DNA of 64,000 bases from Allokutzneria multivorans (GCF_039537405.1 NZ_BAABAL010000007.1:62001-126000); one strand, 5' to 3'; shown: positions 9,617 through 17,651, counted from the stretch's first letter. Notes: generated from the letters alone by a model not told the origin. Numbers and translations: made by a program.

Positions 9617-10252
9617 GTGTTGCGAGTTCTCCTTGCCCTGTCAGCACTTCTGCTCACCGGATGTTCACCCGCACTTCGAGCGGAGATGCTGTCCCCCAAC
9701 GACATCGCCCTGGAGTGGCGCGGCTCAGCCATGCGCGCCGTCGAGTTCGCGACTTCGCCTGATGGCCCGTACACCGTTCTCCAGTTCGCGCCGCCGAGCC
9801 AGAACACGTACAAGCATCCCGACCTGATGCCCAGGACTCCGTTCTACTACCGCCTCCGGACGATCCACGGCCCTGTTTCGGGGTTGGTCCCCGTTTCCTT
9901 GCCGCCTGGCGATTTCGACGAGTCGGCTGACCACTCGTGGGCTCCACCGCGCGTGGTGCTCTCCGGGGCTGTCCGGTCTCCCGGCGCCGCTCCGACGGAT
10001 CTCCGCGCGGAAGTCAAGCACGCCAACGGGATTCTGTTCACATGGACGGACAACGCGTCGGATGAAGAGGGGTATCTGGTGGAGGTCCGCGCCGAGGGAG
10101 CTGCGGAGTTCCGAGTGGCTGCGGTGCTGGACGCCGACGTGAACTCGTTCGGACTGGTGACGTTGGAGGAGGAGAAGGTGGCGGAGTACCGCGTCCGGGC
10201 TTACTACTCGGGGGAGGTGTCGAACGTGGTGCGGCTGGTTACGGGCGGTTGA
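9617..10252 (+). CDS. Lipoprotein with fibronectin type III-like domains
   Basis: A predicted 211-residue lipoprotein: a short hydrophobic signal followed by the lipobox LLTGC (Cys ~16), so it is probably diacylated and anchored on the outer face of the membrane. The mature part contains two fibronectin type III-like blocks; the second has the diagnostic TWTDNASDEEGYLVEVR pattern and a C-terminal YRVRAYYSG strand. GTG at 9617 is preferred because it gives a signal peptide of normal length; GTG codons at 9608 and 9611 are alternatives, and the ribosome site is weak. Function is unknown; extracellular binding is the usual inference for such domains. A repeat-rich region follows directly. Confidence 0.75.
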   Translation: MLRVLLALSALLLTGCSPALRAEMLSPNDIALEWRGSAMRAVEFATSPDGPYTVLQFAPPSQNTYKHPDLMPRTPFYYRLRTIHGPVSGLVPVSLPPGDFDESADHSWAPPRVVLSGAVRSPGAAPTDLRAEVKHANGILFTWTDNASDEEGYLVEVRAEGAAEFRVAAVLDADVNSFGLVTLEEEKVAEYRVRAYYSGEVSNVVRLVTGG

Positions 10253-10314
10253 GGTTTTGGTGGTGTAGTTGGGGTTTGGGGGGATGGCTGGGTTTTTGGG
10301 TGGGGTTTTTGGGT

Positions 10315-10551
10315 GGGGTACGGCTGGGTTTCCCGGTCGGGGACGGCTGGGCTTCCTGGTGGGGTACGGCTGAACTTCCAGCAGGGGAACGGCTGAACTT
10401 CCAGCTCGGGGACGGCTGCGCTTCCCGGTCGGGGACGGCTGAACTTCCCGGTCGGGACGGCTGGGCTTCCAGGTCGGGACGGCTGGGCTTCCAGGTCGGG
10501 GAACAGCTAGAGCCTTGAGCTCTTTCCAGCGGGGTACGGCTGCGCTTCCAG
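10315..10551 (+). repeat. Tandem array of ~23-bp G-rich repeats (array 1)
   Basis: About ten units of 21-24 bp with the core ACGGCTGRRCTTCC separated by short G-runs (GGGG, GGGGA or GGGGT). One unit near 10502-10533 is degenerate and expanded. The strand is strongly G-rich. An open frame across it is a product of the repeat and is not called a gene. The same repeat family occurs in inverse orientation at 32896-33027 and 56030-56402, each time upstream of a DUF222/HNH gene. Confidence 0.85.
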
Positions 10552-10591
10552 GTTGGGTTGGGTGCGTGGGGCGCGGGGGTTGCTGCGTGGG

Positions 10592-10706
10592 GTCGGCTTG
10601 ACCTGGGGGCCCCTTGCGCGTGCCGTCATGGGCCGGACGGGCACGGTGAAGGATCACCGGCCCACGCAAGCAAGCGTATGGCACGCGCACCCCAGGTAAA
10701 GCCGAC
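10592..10706 (+). other. Conserved long imperfect inverted repeat upstream of HNH gene (element 1)
   Basis: Outer arms GTCGGCTTGACCTGGGG and CCCCAGGTAAAGCCGAC pair at 16 of 17 positions. Middle arms TGCGCGTGCCGT and ATGGCACGCGCA pair next. An inner stem TGGGCCGG/CCGGCCCA and a small hairpin GGTGA/TCACC sit at the tip. As RNA or as extruded DNA it would form one long, branched hairpin. It lies 163 bases before the HNH start codon. Two relatives are found at 32779-32890 and 55874-55988, at corresponding places upstream of the other DUF222/HNH genes. Confidence 0.8.
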
Positions 10707-10869
10707 CCGGTTTCGCAGGCGCCTGGCGGTTTCGTTGTGGTTTCTGTGGTGATGTCGACGGAGTCGACGAACAAAACCGTTGTGGCTCAAGGGAATTCAC
10801 TCTATGGGGACAGGATCTCGATCTTCGAATTTGAGACAATAGAGAGGAGTCGAAAGAGGGGGGATTCTG

Positions 10870-12090
10870 TTGAGTGCCAAGGCCATTATCGCTCTTTTGA
10901 AACGCTACCTCGCGCGCGGAGACACCTACCGGTTCACCGGCGATCCGCTGTTGGATGAGCTACGCGACTTCGAGAAGATCGCCACCCTCGCCGTGGCCGC
11001 GAGTACCGATCTCGCCACTGAGGCTCAGTCCCAGGGGTTGTATGCGGATCAGGGGTGTAAGGATCTGACGGTGTTGCTGCGGACGGCGTTGAAACTGCCG
11101 CCTGAGGATGCCCAGCGTCGCAGTCGTCTTGTGCGGGAACTCCCGTCGCTGCCGTTGGCGAAGGAAGCGATGTATGCCGGGACGATCAGTCCGAAGCACG
11201 TGTTGACGATCTCGGATGCGGTGGCGAAGATCCCCGAGGATCGTGCTGTTGAGGCCGAGGAAGCCCTGGTGAAGCACGCGTCCCTGTTGAATCCGCGTCA
11301 GTTGATGTATGTGGGCAAACGCATCCGCACTCAACTCGACCCGGAGGGGGCGTATCGGGACGAGCAGGAGAACATCGCTCAACGGTCGGTGAAGATGGGG
11401 AAAGACCACAACGGGTGGTTGCACTTCACCGGCATCCTCCCGCCCGTCGAAGGCGCCGCCGTGGAAGCGGCGTTGCACGCGTTGGCCAGCCCTCGCAGCG
11501 GGGAAGACACCCGCACCCCCGAACAACGCTACGCCGACAGCCTCACCGAAGCCATGAAAATCGCCCTCGCGACCAGGGAGCTGCCGAGCAACGGCGGACA
11601 GAGGCCGCAGATCATCATCACGATCCCCTACCACGCCCTGCTCACCGCGATCGGGTTCGGCGACACCTCCTGGGGCGGGCCCCTCTCCGCCCACCTCATC
11701 CGCGAAATGGCCTGCGACGCCAACATCGTCCCCGCCGTACTCAACGGCAAGAACGTGCCGTTGAACCTCGGACGGTCGAAGAGGACCGCCTCGCCGGGGA
11801 TGCGGACCGCGTTGGCGGTGCGGGACAAAGGATGCGCCTTCCCCGGATGCGATCGGCCCCCGGCGTGGACGGAAGCCCACCACGTCGTGCACTGGCTCGA
11901 CGGCGGACCCACCGACCTCGACAACATGGTCCTGCTCTGCACGCACCACCATCATGTGATGCACCAACAGGGGTGGGACATCGTCTTCGAGCAAGGGTTG
12001 CCGACCTTCATCCCGCCACGCTGGGTCGACCCGGACCAGAAACCCCTGCGCAACATCAGAATCGAACTCGACCTCGCGGAGCACGGGTAA
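10870..12090 (+). CDS. DUF222/HNH endonuclease (13E12-type), copy 1
   Basis: A 406-residue protein with an N-terminal DUF222 helical region (about residues 30-290) and a C-terminal HNH nuclease domain. The nuclease is seen as CAFPGCDRP, EAHHVVHW, DGGPTDLDN and LCTHHHH, giving the Cys/His ligands and catalytic His of the ββα-metal fold. It is the family of the 13E12 repeat proteins of mycobacteria, whose biological role is not established. The start is TTG at 10870, supported by AGAGGGGGG six bases upstream and by the identical arrangement in copy 3. The leader between the hairpin element and the start contains TTCGAA and a possible -10 (GACAAT). Over 95% of the protein is shared with 54480-55703. 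Confidence 0.92.
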   Translation: MSAKAIIALLKRYLARGDTYRFTGDPLLDELRDFEKIATLAVAASTDLATEAQSQGLYADQGCKDLTVLLRTALKLPPEDAQRRSRLVRELPSLPLAKEAMYAGTISPKHVLTISDAVAKIPEDRAVEAEEALVKHASLLNPRQLMYVGKRIRTQLDPEGAYRDEQENIAQRSVKMGKDHNGWLHFTGILPPVEGAAVEAALHALASPRSGEDTRTPEQRYADSLTEAMKIALATRELPSNGGQRPQIIITIPYHALLTAIGFGDTSWGGPLSAHLIREMACDANIVPAVLNGKNVPLNLGRSKRTASPGMRTALAVRDKGCAFPGCDRPPAWTEAHHVVHWLDGGPTDLDNMVLLCTHHHHVMHQQGWDIVFEQGLPTFIPPRWVDPDQKPLRNIRIELDLAEHG

Positions 12091-12100
12091 GGTTCGACGC

Positions 12101-12661
12101 GTGGCGCTGCGACACTTCCAAGTGAACATTCTGGCCAGGGACAACGTATTGCTCAGCCGGTTCTGGGCTGAAGCGCTCGGGCACGAACTCGGCATCGACG
12201 TCATCGCGGAGCCGAACCCGGAGACGGTGAACGGGCGAGTGCACCTGGACCTCGCGACGACCTCAGCGGAGCATCAGGCGGAACTGGTGGCGCGCCTCAA
12301 AGAACTCGGCGCGACCGACGCGGACGTGGGCCAGGGTGACGTGCCGTGGACAGTTCTCGCCGATCCGGAGGGAAACCTCTTCTGCGTACTGGAGCCCCGA
12401 CCGGTCTACCAGGACACCGGGCCGATCGCAGCGGTGGTGGTCAACTGCGAAAACCCGCGTGCCATGGCCGAAAAGTGGGGCGGCGCAACGGGGTGGGACG
12501 TGCACGAAGTGAACGACGACTTCGCGAGGCTGCGGGCGAGCGAAGGGCCGTACCTGGAGTTCCTTCGCACGGCCGATGTGGACAGCTTGCGGAACCACAT
12601 CCACGTCGACCTCGGAGTCGAGCGAGCGCAAGGTGACGTGTCATGGAAGCGCCTCAGCTAG
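12101..12661 (+). CDS. VOC superfamily (glyoxalase-like) protein
   Basis: A 186-residue protein made of two vicinal-oxygen-chelate-like halves: the first (about 1-106) ends with the typical LADPEGNLFCVLEPR strand, and the second (about 107-186) has a weaker LRASEGPYLEFLR pattern. This matches the Glyoxalase_6 type found in many actinomycetes, for which no general reaction is known; dioxygenase, lyase or drug-binding roles all occur. The start is GTG, 11 bases after the HNH stop. Because copy 1 of the duplication ends just before it, this gene marks the original flanking DNA. Its last four bases overlap the convergent membrane protein gene. Confidence 0.8.
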   Translation: MALRHFQVNILARDNVLLSRFWAEALGHELGIDVIAEPNPETVNGRVHLDLATTSAEHQAELVARLKELGATDADVGQGDVPWTVLADPEGNLFCVLEPRPVYQDTGPIAAVVVNCENPRAMAEKWGGATGWDVHEVNDDFARLRASEGPYLEFLRTADVDSLRNHIHVDLGVERAQGDVSWKRLS

Positions 12662-13515
12662 CTGCTGCTCGAACACGACGACGAAGACGATGAACAAGAC
12701 GAGGACGAACACGAAGAAGACGAAGAACACGAGGAGGAGGACGAGCAGGACGAAGAAGAGCACGACGACGAACAGCCGCCACCGCAGGAACTCCGCGCGC
12801 GCCGAGACGGAGGGCGGCCGTTGTACGCGGCATCACGCGCCTCAGCGTCCGGGTAGAAGCGGAAACCACGCATCGCGACATCCGCGACAGTGAGGTCGTC
12901 GAAGCCCGGCACCTTCACAGAACCAGAGCGGATTCCGGCCACCGTGTCCTCGCCCGCCTTGGTCAGAGGTGAGACGCCGGAACGGATCGAGACGGCGTAG
13001 AGCACGAGCACGACGGCGACCAACAGACCCGGACCGCTGATGGTGGACGTGAGAGTGATCGGAACCCACAGCAGGGCGAGGATCACCAGGTGCCCGTAGA
13101 ACTCCTTGACAGAAGCCCGATCGCGGTCGGTGGTGCACAGACCGAGATCGGCCAGCTCCTCGCCGACGGACAGGACCTTCTCTGAGCCGCGGTGCGCCTT
13201 GACGATGGCGTTGACCGACATGGGCGCACCCAAGCCCGACAACACGGTGGCCTCGACGGGATCGGAGGACTGAGCGCCCTCGACGCGGACCAAGCCGACG
13301 GAGCGGGTGGCACGGATGTGACCGTCCCGGATGAGCTTGGCGACAGCCGTCTCGACGACGCGGTCCTGCTGGCCGAACAGGAACGCCGCCTCAGAGGCCG
13401 ACAGCTCGAAGTCCGAAGTGGACGGACGCGAGCGAATCCTGCGGCGCAGTCGAACGAGCAGCACCACGTCCAAGGCGAACAGTGCGAACCACAGGATCTC
13501 CAACACGGGCAGCAC
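12658..13515 (-). CDS. TIGR04222-like membrane protein with Cys/Ser-rich tail
   Basis: A 285-residue protein with one N-terminal membrane segment (about 5-23), a soluble winged-helix-like region (about 35-130, with repeated VVETAVAKLIRDGHI-type patterns) and two further membrane segments around 140-180. The C-terminal ~45 residues are almost only serine and cysteine: a CGGGC start, then six more cysteines separated by 3-6 serines, eight in all. The N-terminal plan and low-complexity Cys-rich tail fit the TIGR04222 family as I know it, where tails are often Gly/Cys-rich. Function is unknown. The start is GTG; the 3' end overlaps the VOC gene by four bases. Confidence 0.75.
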   Translation of the reverse strand: MLPVLEILWFALFALDVVLLVRLRRRIRSRPSTSDFELSASEAAFLFGQQDRVVETAVAKLIRDGHIRATRSVGLVRVEGAQSSDPVEATVLSGLGAPMSVNAIVKAHRGSEKVLSVGEELADLGLCTTDRDRASVKEFYGHLVILALLWVPITLTSTISGPGLLVAVVLVLYAVSIRSGVSPLTKAGEDTVAGIRSGSVKVPGFDDLTVADVAMRGFRFYPDAEARDAAYNGRPPSRRARSSCGGGCSSSCSSSSCSSSSSCSSSSSCSSSSCSSSSSSCSSSS

Positions 13516-13572
13516 CGTAGCGGACGCGGACAGCGCCGGGACCGGAACCGCGAAACCGACCGGCCGAGGCGC

Positions 13573-14049
13573 TCAGGGGCGTGCGCGCAGGGTGCCGTCG
13601 GCGGCGACGATCACGCCCGCCTGCGGCTGTCCCCCACCGCACTCGGGGCCGTGCGGGAAGACCTGCTTCGGCGTGACCTCGATGTCCTTCTCGACGACCA
13701 CCGCACCGGCGGCGTCGGTGAGCCGGACGCTGACCTTCATCGGTGCCAGCTTCAGGTCGGCCATGTCGAGGAAGCCGTTCTTCCCGCCGGTGGGCACCAT
13801 GCTGGCACCGCACGCGCCGTTCGGGTCCTTGCTGTCGCACGGGGTGGGAACGGCCTTGGTGGAGTCGTCGAGGTGGACGTCCTTGCCGTTCACCGAAGCC
13901 TTCGCGACCTTGGCGGCCAAGGGCGGCTCGATGTCGATGCCGAGCCCGGAACGAGCGGCGAGCGCGGGACAGGCCGATCCGGCCGCGCCACCGTCACCAC
14001 AGGCCGCGAGCAGGGCGACACCGGCGAGCACGAGCGAGAACATGCGCAT
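13573..14049 (-). CDS. Small secreted lipoprotein
   Basis: A 158-residue predicted lipoprotein: MRMFSLVLAGVALLAAC gives a short signal peptide with lipobox LAAC (Cys17). The mature chain has further cysteines (in SACPAL, TPCDSK, GACGAS and PECGGG) that could form two disulfides. It ends in a short beta-rich segment (AGVIVAADGTLRARP). I do not recognise the family. It lies 9 bases downstream of the MFS gene on the same strand, so it is probably part of the MarR-MFS transcript; a second ATG two codons in (14043) is an equal alternative start. Confidence 0.7.
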   Translation of the reverse strand: MRMFSLVLAGVALLAACGDGGAAGSACPALAARSGLGIDIEPPLAAKVAKASVNGKDVHLDDSTKAVPTPCDSKDPNGACGASMVPTGGKNGFLDMADLKLAPMKVSVRLTDAAGAVVVEKDIEVTPKQVFPHGPECGGGQPQAGVIVAADGTLRARP

Positions 14050-14058
14050 GACCGAAGG

Positions 14059-15297
14059 CTACTGCGGCGCCGGGACGGTGGCCGTGCTGAACCGCCGCAA
14101 CGCCTTGTTCCGGCCGGCGAGGTGGGCGACGCCCACGACGCAGAGCGCCCCGCCGGACACCAGCGCGAACGCCGGAGAGCTGACCCCGGCGACGAGCCCG
14201 CCCCGGAAGTTGCCGACGTCGGGGCCGGAGACGCCGATGATGTGCTCGACGGCTCCGACACGGCCGCGGAAGGCGTCGGGCGTGGCGATCTGCACGATCG
14301 CTCCACGCGAGATCACCGAGATCGTGTCGGCAGCACCCGCGATGACCAGGCACGCGATGCCGAGCCACAGTGGTTGTGCCAGGCCGAATCCGGCCAGCCC
14401 GACACCCCACACCCCTGCGGCGGCGAGCATCACGGCACCCGGGCGCGCAGCGCGCGTGACAACGCCGGACAGCGCGCTCGCCGCGATGCCGCCGACAGCG
14501 ATGGCGGACATGAACAGCCCCAAGGCTTCCGGGCGGCCGAAGCGCTCGGCGGCGATGGCGGGGAACAACGCGATCGGCATGGCGAGCACCGTCGCGATCA
14601 CATCGGTCAGCAGCGCGCCGCGCACCACCGGCTGCCCGGCGAGGAACCGCATGCCCTCGCCGATCGCGCGCGGTCCCGGGCGTGACGAACCCTCGGGCCG
14701 CGAAGGGAGCATCGACGGCAGCCTGACCACGCCGTACAGGCCGATGGTGAAGGTGACCGCGTCGATCACGTAGCAGGTGGCGACCCCCCACTGCGCCGTG
14801 ATCAGGCCCGCGAGCGCCGGGCCGACCAGCATGGACGCCTGGAAGCTGATGTGGATCAACGCGATCCCGGCGCGCACCAGGTGTTCCGGCAGCAGGCGCG
14901 CGGCGAAGGTCCGGCGCGCCGGGGCACCGAGCCCGCTGAACGTGCCCTGGAGGCAGACGAGCCCGAGCACGACCGCGAGCGACTGGAAGCCCAGAAGTGC
15001 TTGTGTGGCAAGCAGACCTGCCGTGACGATCTGGCCGATCGTGGTGAACAGCACCAGCCTGCGGCGATCGACGGTGTCCGCGAGCGTGCCGCCGATCAGG
15101 CCGAACACGACCATCGGCACGGCATTGGCGATGCCGATCGCGCCGACCGCGACGGTGCTCTGCGTCAGCTGCCACACCTGCGTGAGCACGGCGACCACCG
15201 TGAGCTGCCCGCCCAGCACCGAGGCCGTGCCGCCGATCCACAACCGCCGGAACTCGGGGCTGGCGCGCAGCGGGCGGACGTCGATGAACAGCTTCAT
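14059..15297 (-). CDS. MFS transporter, EntS-like
   Basis: A 412-residue major facilitator superfamily protein of the MFS_3/EntS group, with about 11-12 hydrophobic segments. The cytoplasmic loop after the second segment pair carries a GGTLADTVDRRRLV motif, the family's signature loop. Such proteins export siderophores or small drugs. The ATG overlaps the stop of the upstream marR gene by four bases (ATGA), so both are read as one operon and the transporter is presumably derepressed by the MarR ligand. The substrate is not known; no siderophore gene is in the window. Confidence 0.88.
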   Translation of the reverse strand: MKLFIDVRPLRASPEFRRLWIGGTASVLGGQLTVVAVLTQVWQLTQSTVAVGAIGIANAVPMVVFGLIGGTLADTVDRRRLVLFTTIGQIVTAGLLATQALLGFQSLAVVLGLVCLQGTFSGLGAPARRTFAARLLPEHLVRAGIALIHISFQASMLVGPALAGLITAQWGVATCYVIDAVTFTIGLYGVVRLPSMLPSRPEGSSRPGPRAIGEGMRFLAGQPVVRGALLTDVIATVLAMPIALFPAIAAERFGRPEALGLFMSAIAVGGIAASALSGVVTRAARPGAVMLAAAGVWGVGLAGFGLAQPLWLGIACLVIAGAADTISVISRGAIVQIATPDAFRGRVGAVEHIIGVSGPDVGNFRGGLVAGVSSPAFALVSGGALCVVGVAHLAGRNKALRRFSTATVPAPQ

Positions 15298-15761
15298 TCG
15301 AGGTGCCTTTCGATGCGGTCGCGGAAGGATCGCTTCGCCAGGGCCTTCTCGATGTCGCGGACGGCCTGGCTGAGCGCGTAAGGCATCTCCTCCTCCAGCT
15401 CCGCGACGGCGCGCTCAGTGGCACGCCATTCGGCTTCGAGGAAGGGAACCAGCTCCTTGGCGCGCTCGGTCAGCTGGACCTGCCGTGTCCGCGCGTCGGC
15501 CCCGGGCACACTCGTGACCAGGCCTTCGCGGCGCAACGCGGAGACCGTCTGACTCATCGCGGAGTGCGTGACGTCCAAGTCCTCGGCGAGCGCGCGGATC
15601 GTCATCGGACCGGAGTGGCCGAGCCGGATCAGCGGCATCACGTAGCGCGGGCGGACCCCGTCGATCCCGCGATCGGTGTACAGGCGGCCGATGTCGTCGT
15701 CCATCGCCGCGAGCACGAGTCGCAACGGGCGCCACCTGCTGTGCTTGGTCGGATCGGTCAC
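15294..15761 (-). CDS. MarR family transcriptional regulator
   Basis: A 155-residue winged-helix regulator. The helix-turn-helix is seen in MTIRALAEDLDVTHSAMSQTVSALRREGLV, shown here in parts: MTIRALAEDLDVTHSA then MSQTVSALRREGLV. The wing follows with DARTRQVQLTERAKEL. C-terminal helices would form the dimer interface. GTG at 15761 is chosen because the frame upstream is antisense to the peptidase gene and has no protein-like sequence. It controls, by position, the MFS transporter it overlaps and the divergent proline iminopeptidase; a 28-bp palindrome lies immediately upstream. Confidence 0.88.
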   Translation of the reverse strand: MTDPTKHSRWRPLRLVLAAMDDDIGRLYTDRGIDGVRPRYVMPLIRLGHSGPMTIRALAEDLDVTHSAMSQTVSALRREGLVTSVPGADARTRQVQLTERAKELVPFLEAEWRATERAVAELEEEMPYALSQAVRDIEKALAKRSFRDRIERHLE

Positions 15762-15771
15762 GGGAGCTATC

Positions 15772-15799
15772 GTAACAGCACTTATATTAGTGCTGTTAC
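15772..15799. promoter_or_regulatory. 28-bp palindromic operator between marR and iminopeptidase
   Basis: Arms GTAACAGCACT and AGTGCTGTTAC match perfectly around a 6-base AT spacer; including the spacer, only one pair fails. It starts 11 bases from the marR start and ends 17 bases before the peptidase start, so a bound MarR dimer would cover both promoters. The long, AT-centred palindrome is typical of MarR sites. Confidence 0.75.
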
Positions 15800-15816
15800 A
15801 TAGTGTGGAGGACGTC

Positions 15817-16752
15817 GTGAGCCACCCCGAGATCGAGCCGTACGACCACGGCATGCTCGACGTCGGCGACGGCCACCACGTGTACTGGGAGGTCTGCGGC
15901 AACCCGAACGGCAAGCCCGCGGTCGTCGTGCACGGCGGCCCCGGCAGCGGTTGCCGCCCACGTCACCGCACGTACTTCGACCCAGAGGTCTACCGCGTCG
16001 TCCTGTTCGACCAGCGCAACTGCGGGCGCAGCGCCCCGCACGCGAGCGAGCCGGTCGTGGACCTCTCCGCCAACACCACCGACCACCTGCTCCGCGACAT
16101 GGAGCAGCTGCGCGAGCACCTCGGCATCGAGAAGTGGTTGGTGTTCGGCGGTTCCTGGGGTGCGGTGCTGTCGGTGACCTACGCGCTGCGCCACCCGGAG
16201 CGCGTCTCCGAGATGGTCATCACCGCCGTGGCCACCGGCAGGCACAGCGAGATCGAGTGGCTGATCCGCGGCTTCGGCGCCCTGGCCCCCGAAGCCTACG
16301 AGCGCTTCCGCGCCGGAGTGCCCGATCCCGGCGAGGACATCTCCGCCGCCTACCACCGCCTGCTGATGGACCCCGATCCCGCCGTGCACCGCAAGGCCGC
16401 CGAGGACTGGTGCGCGTGGGAGGACGCGATCGCCACCGTGCCGCCCGGCCGCGACGTCGAGCACGAGCCGTGGGAGCCGCGGTTCCAGCTCGCCTTCGCC
16501 CGGCTCGTCACGCACTACTTCAGCAACCGCTGCTGGGTGGAGGACGACGAGCTGGCCCGCGAAGCTCACGCGCTCAAGGACATCCCCGGCGTGATCGTGC
16601 ACGGCCAGCTCGACCTCAGCGCGCTCGCGGGCAACCCGTGGGTGCTGCACAACGCCTGGGAGGGCTCCGAGCTGGTGATCGTCGAGCGCGGCGCGCACGG
16701 CACCGGCACCACCGAGGCGATCGTCGCCGCCATCGACGAGTTCAGCCCCTGA
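15817..16752 (+). CDS. pip: Proline iminopeptidase (S33 family)
   Basis: A 311-residue alpha/beta hydrolase of peptidase family S33, which removes N-terminal proline from peptides. Visible motifs are HGGPGSGC (oxyanion hole, ~39-46), FDQRNCGRS (~64-72), nucleophile elbow GGSWG (Ser113), Asp266 in HGQLD and His294 in RGAHG. Length fits the family (about 310-320). GTG at 15817 is set by GGAGGA (15807-15812) and by family length. The gene is divergent from marR-MFS and shares its operator; a detoxifying or peptide-linked role under MarR control is inference. Its end overlaps the convergent membrane protein gene by 11 bases. Confidence 0.9.
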   Translation: MSHPEIEPYDHGMLDVGDGHHVYWEVCGNPNGKPAVVVHGGPGSGCRPRHRTYFDPEVYRVVLFDQRNCGRSAPHASEPVVDLSANTTDHLLRDMEQLREHLGIEKWLVFGGSWGAVLSVTYALRHPERVSEMVITAVATGRHSEIEWLIRGFGALAPEAYERFRAGVPDPGEDISAAYHRLLMDPDPAVHRKAAEDWCAWEDAIATVPPGRDVEHEPWEPRFQLAFARLVTHYFSNRCWVEDDELAREAHALKDIPGVIVHGQLDLSALAGNPWVLHNAWEGSELVIVERGAHGTGTTEAIVAAIDEFSP

Positions 16753-17155
16753 AGAACGCGCGGGAGGCCGACGGCAGCGTCACCAGTCCGACGATCACCC
16801 CGGCGACGGCGACGAACAGCAGGATCACCGGCGGGGTCGCGCTGAACAGCGACGAGAGCACCAGCACGACCGCGATCACGATCGTCATCAGCCGGGCCCA
16901 CCGCGCCCCGCGCATCAGGAACAGCCCGAGCACGATGTCCAGCAGCGCCAACGGGACGAGCAGCGCGGCACCGCTCACGCCGAGCAGCGTCAGCTTGGTG
17001 GTGTAGAAGCCCACGAGGGGCAGCTCGGAGACCGCGCTGCTCAGCATGGCGCCGAGCCCGAACAGCACGGCCATGAAGACCGTCAGCCCGGAGAGCACGA
17101 AGAGCACGATCGCGGTGGCGGTCACCGCGCCGGGGACCGCGCGAGGTGTAGTCAT
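16742..17155 (-). CDS. Small four-helix membrane protein, paralog 1
   Basis: A 137-residue integral membrane protein with four hydrophobic segments and a short basic loop GARWARLMT between the third and fourth. It ends in LPSASRAFFRG. ATG at 17155 is chosen over 17161 because the paralog at 17272-17631 starts with nearly the same residues (MTTPRAVPGAV versus MTTTRAVPRPV). Both genes also share about 70 bases of upstream DNA including a GATAACGGCGCTATC palindrome 20 bases before the ATG. Function is unknown; the pair arose by tandem duplication. Confidence 0.72.
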   Translation of the reverse strand: MTTPRAVPGAVTATAIVLFVLSGLTVFMAVLFGLGAMLSSAVSELPLVGFYTTKLTLLGVSGAALLVPLALLDIVLGLFLMRGARWARLMTIVIAVVLVLSSLFSATPPVILLFVAVAGVIVGLVTLPSASRAFFRG

Positions 17156-17175
17156 GATCAAGAGCAGACCAGAGC

Positions 17176-17190
17176 GATAACGGCGCTATC
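17176..17190. promoter_or_regulatory. Conserved near-palindrome upstream of membrane paralog 1
   Basis: GATAACGGCGCTATC, an imperfect palindrome, sits 20 bases from the start codon. The identical 15-mer is found at the same distance from paralog 2, inside an otherwise drifting shared upstream region, which suggests an operator or core promoter. Confidence 0.5.
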
Positions 17191-17271
17191 CAGTCGTTCG
17201 GCGACGTAGTGCCGAACAAGGCCCCGAACGCAGGTCACGGGATCGGCGAACACCCGCCGCCCCCGACAAGC

Positions 17272-17631
17272 TCAGCTCCTGAAGAACTCGCGGGACTCCG
17301 ACGGCAGCACCAGCAACCCGACGACCAGCACGGCGAGGACTCCGGCCAGCCAGGGCAAGAGCGCGTCGCCCCTCGTCACGAGGACCGTCAGGATCGCGAT
17401 CACGACCGCGACCGCCCTGGCCCACCTCGCCCCGCGCCTCAGGTGCGCCGCGCCCACGAAACCCATCACCGCGAGCAGGAAGGAACCCACGCACGGCACC
17501 AGCACCCACGGTGCGCCCCCGAGCACCCCGCCGAAGAACACCACGGCCGTGAAGGCCGCCAGCGCGGAGAGCAGGAAGAGGAGGGTCGAGGCGGCGGTCA
17601 CCGGGCGGGGGACCGCGCGAGTCGTAGTCAT
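17272..17631 (-). CDS. Small four-helix membrane protein, paralog 2
   Basis: A 119-residue membrane protein with the same plan as its neighbour at 16742-17155: N-terminal MTTTRAVPRPV, four hydrophobic segments, the loop RRGARWARAVAV, and a C-terminal LPSESREFFRS. It is about 18 residues shorter, mainly in the first extracytoplasmic loop and the second segment. Both genes point the same way, and the upstream 70 bases of each are homologous, so gene and promoter were duplicated together. No function can be assigned. Confidence 0.72.
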   Translation of the reverse strand: MTTTRAVPRPVTAASTLLFLLSALAAFTAVVFFGGVLGGAPWVLVPCVGSFLLAVMGFVGAAHLRRGARWARAVAVVIAILTVLVTRGDALLPWLAGVLAVLVVGLLVLPSESREFFRS

Positions 17632-17651
17632 GATCGAGAGCAGACCAGAGT

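Larger units (their letters stand above)
10271..12078. repeat. Copy 1 of an inverted ~1.8-1.9 kb duplication (HNH cassette)
   Basis: This stretch contains a repeat array, a 115-nt hairpin element, a leader and most of a DUF222/HNH gene. It reappears in reverse orientation at about 54500-56415. The hairpin, leader and coding sequence are nearly identical between the copies. The arrays differ in the number and order of units. Homology stops within the last codons of the HNH gene (after ELDLA) and in the T/G-rich sequence before the array. The two copies bracket about 42 kb. Confidence 0.85.

Noticed and set aside
10249..10518. Open frame across the G-rich repeat array
   Set aside because: The peptide is a direct read-out of the repeat units, with no start signal; equivalent frames appear in the other two arrays in different phases.
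10592..12090. HNH cassette as a classical insertion sequence with terminal inverted repeats
   Set aside because: Both arms of the inverted repeat lie on the same side of the gene, there is no transposase, and no target-site duplication is visible at the borders.
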